5,870 nt of DNA from Moraxellaceae bacterium (GTDB lineage: Bacteria > Pseudomonadota > Gammaproteobacteria > Pseudomonadales > Moraxellaceae): assembly GCA_030684415.1 (NCBI GenBank), contig JAUXNL010000398.1, positions 1 to 5,870 of the forward strand. The letters are read 5' to 3'. The position numbers and the translations under genes were made by a program. Shown one piece after another: positions 5,132 to 5,870 of the stretch (within the stretch, counting starts at the first letter, position 1; each line of letters opens with the position of its first letter). A model generated the notes under the pieces. That model saw only the letters and a program-made list of their open reading frames with translations, was not told the DNA's origin and ran no database searches.

Positions 5132-5870
5132 ATGTCCATCGAAGGAAAGATTGCGCTGGTGACAGGCGCAAGTCGTGGTATCGGCAAGGCGATTGCGCTG
5201 GAGTTGGCGCGTCGTGGCGCAGTGGTCGTCGGTACGGCGACGAGTGCCGCGGGTGCCGAGGCCATCAGCGCCTATCTGAAAGAAGCGGGCAATACCGGCC
5301 GGGGGATTGCCCTGAACGTTGCTGATCCCGCCTCCATTGAAGCCGCGTTGGCAGAGATCAACAGCGCTGTCGGTGCGCCGGTCATTCTGGTGAACAATGC
5401 TGGCATTACCCGCGACAATCTCATGCTGCGCATGAAGGACGAGGAGTGGGATGACGTCATCACCACCAACCTCAGCGCGATCTACCGCATGACCAAGGCT
5501 TGCCTCAAGGGCATGACCAAAGAGCGTTGGGGCCGTGTCATCAGCATCAGCTCGGTGGTGGGCTCAAGCGGCAATCCCGGGCAGGCCAATTACGCGGCCG
5601 CCAAGGCTGGCCTTGAAGGGTTTTCACGGGCGCTGGCTCGCGAAATCGGTTCGCGCAACATCACGGTGAATGCGGTAGCACCTGGCTTCATTGCAACCGA
5701 CATGACGCATGTCCTGCCGGACGAGCAGAAAGAAAAGTTGCTGTCTTCGATTCCGGCCGGCCGCCTTGGTCAGCCGGAGGAAATCGCAGCGGCCGTGGGG
5801 TTCCTGGCGTCGGCTGAGGCCTCCTACATCACTGGCGTTACCCTGCATGTCAATGGCGGCATGTACATGG
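5132..5870 (+). CDS. fabG: 3-oxoacyl-[acyl-carrier-protein] reductase FabG (3' end cut by window)
   Basis: FabG is the NADPH-dependent short-chain dehydrogenase/reductase that reduces 3-oxoacyl-ACP to 3-hydroxyacyl-ACP, the first reduction in each elongation cycle. The visible 246 residues carry 'TGASRGIG' (11-18, cofactor-binding glycines), 'NNAG' (88-91), and the catalytic tetrad Asn113, Ser141, Tyr154 and Lys158 in the order and spacing of E. coli FabG (Asn110/Ser138/Tyr151/Lys155). 'NAVAPGFIATDM' (180-191) and the terminal 'HVNGGMYM' (239-246) follow. E. coli FabG ends NGGMYMV, so only about one residue and the stop should be missing. The ATG has the purine-rich AAAGGGGAAA (5119-5128) just upstream, the clearest ribosome binding site on the fabD side of the operon. 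In related genomes acpP and fabF come next, beyond this window. Confidence 0.97.
   Translation, partial: MSIEGKIALVTGASRGIGKAIALELARRGAVVVGTATSAAGAEAISAYLKEAGNTGRGIALNVADPASIEAALAEINSAVGAPVILVNNAGITRDNLMLRMKDEEWDDVITTNLSAIYRMTKACLKGMTKERWGRVISISSVVGSSGNPGQANYAAAKAGLEGFSRALAREIGSRNITVNAVAPGFIATDMTHVLPDEQKEKLLSSIPAGRLGQPEEIAAAVGFLASAEASYITGVTLHVNGGMYM

Overview
The window is a conserved chromosomal housekeeping segment from a gammaproteobacterium. Two things point to a Pseudomonas/Oceanospirillales-type relative rather than an enteric bacterium. The first is gene order: HAD hydrolase, sppA-type protease, maf (yceF), yceD, rpmF, plsX, fabD, fabG, with no fabH between plsX and fabD. The second is a 60-residue, cysteine-free L32 protein. 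The genus cannot be named from this sequence alone. Base composition and codon use look even throughout, and I see no mobile element, CRISPR array, tRNA or rRNA.

Layout. Positions 1-131 hold the C-terminal end of a HAD-superfamily hydrolase. It is followed on the same strand by a membrane-anchored S49 peptidase (213-1196) that ends at a strong intrinsic terminator (1212-1247). A 3' region of about 200 bp with no convincing gene separates this from the convergent maf/yceF nucleotide pyrophosphatase (1457-2032, minus strand). Between the divergent maf and yceD lies a near-consensus sigma-70 promoter (2103-2131), placed so close to the yceD start that the message should be leaderless or almost so. 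From there, yceD (23S rRNA accumulation), rpmF (ribosomal protein L32) and plsX (acyl-ACP:phosphate transacylase) run as a tight operon. A 191-bp gap rich in inverted repeats precedes fabD (malonyl-CoA:ACP transacylase). An 81-bp gap with three CTGACAG repeats and a stem-loop then leads to fabG (3-oxoacyl-ACP reductase), which is cut by the window edge within about its last codon.

How the genes work together. FabD makes malonyl-ACP, FabG performs the first reduction of the elongation cycle, and PlsX passes finished acyl chains to phospholipid synthesis as acyl-phosphate. Placing these behind yceD and rpmF, under a promoter with a rRNA-like GC-rich discriminator, is consistent with coupling membrane lipid supply to ribosome production and growth rate; that coupling is inference.

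I found no previously undescribed multi-gene system. The parts worth a second look are regulatory: the near-leaderless yceD promoter, the unexplained palindrome and structured leader between plsX and fabD, and the phased repeats between fabD and fabG.
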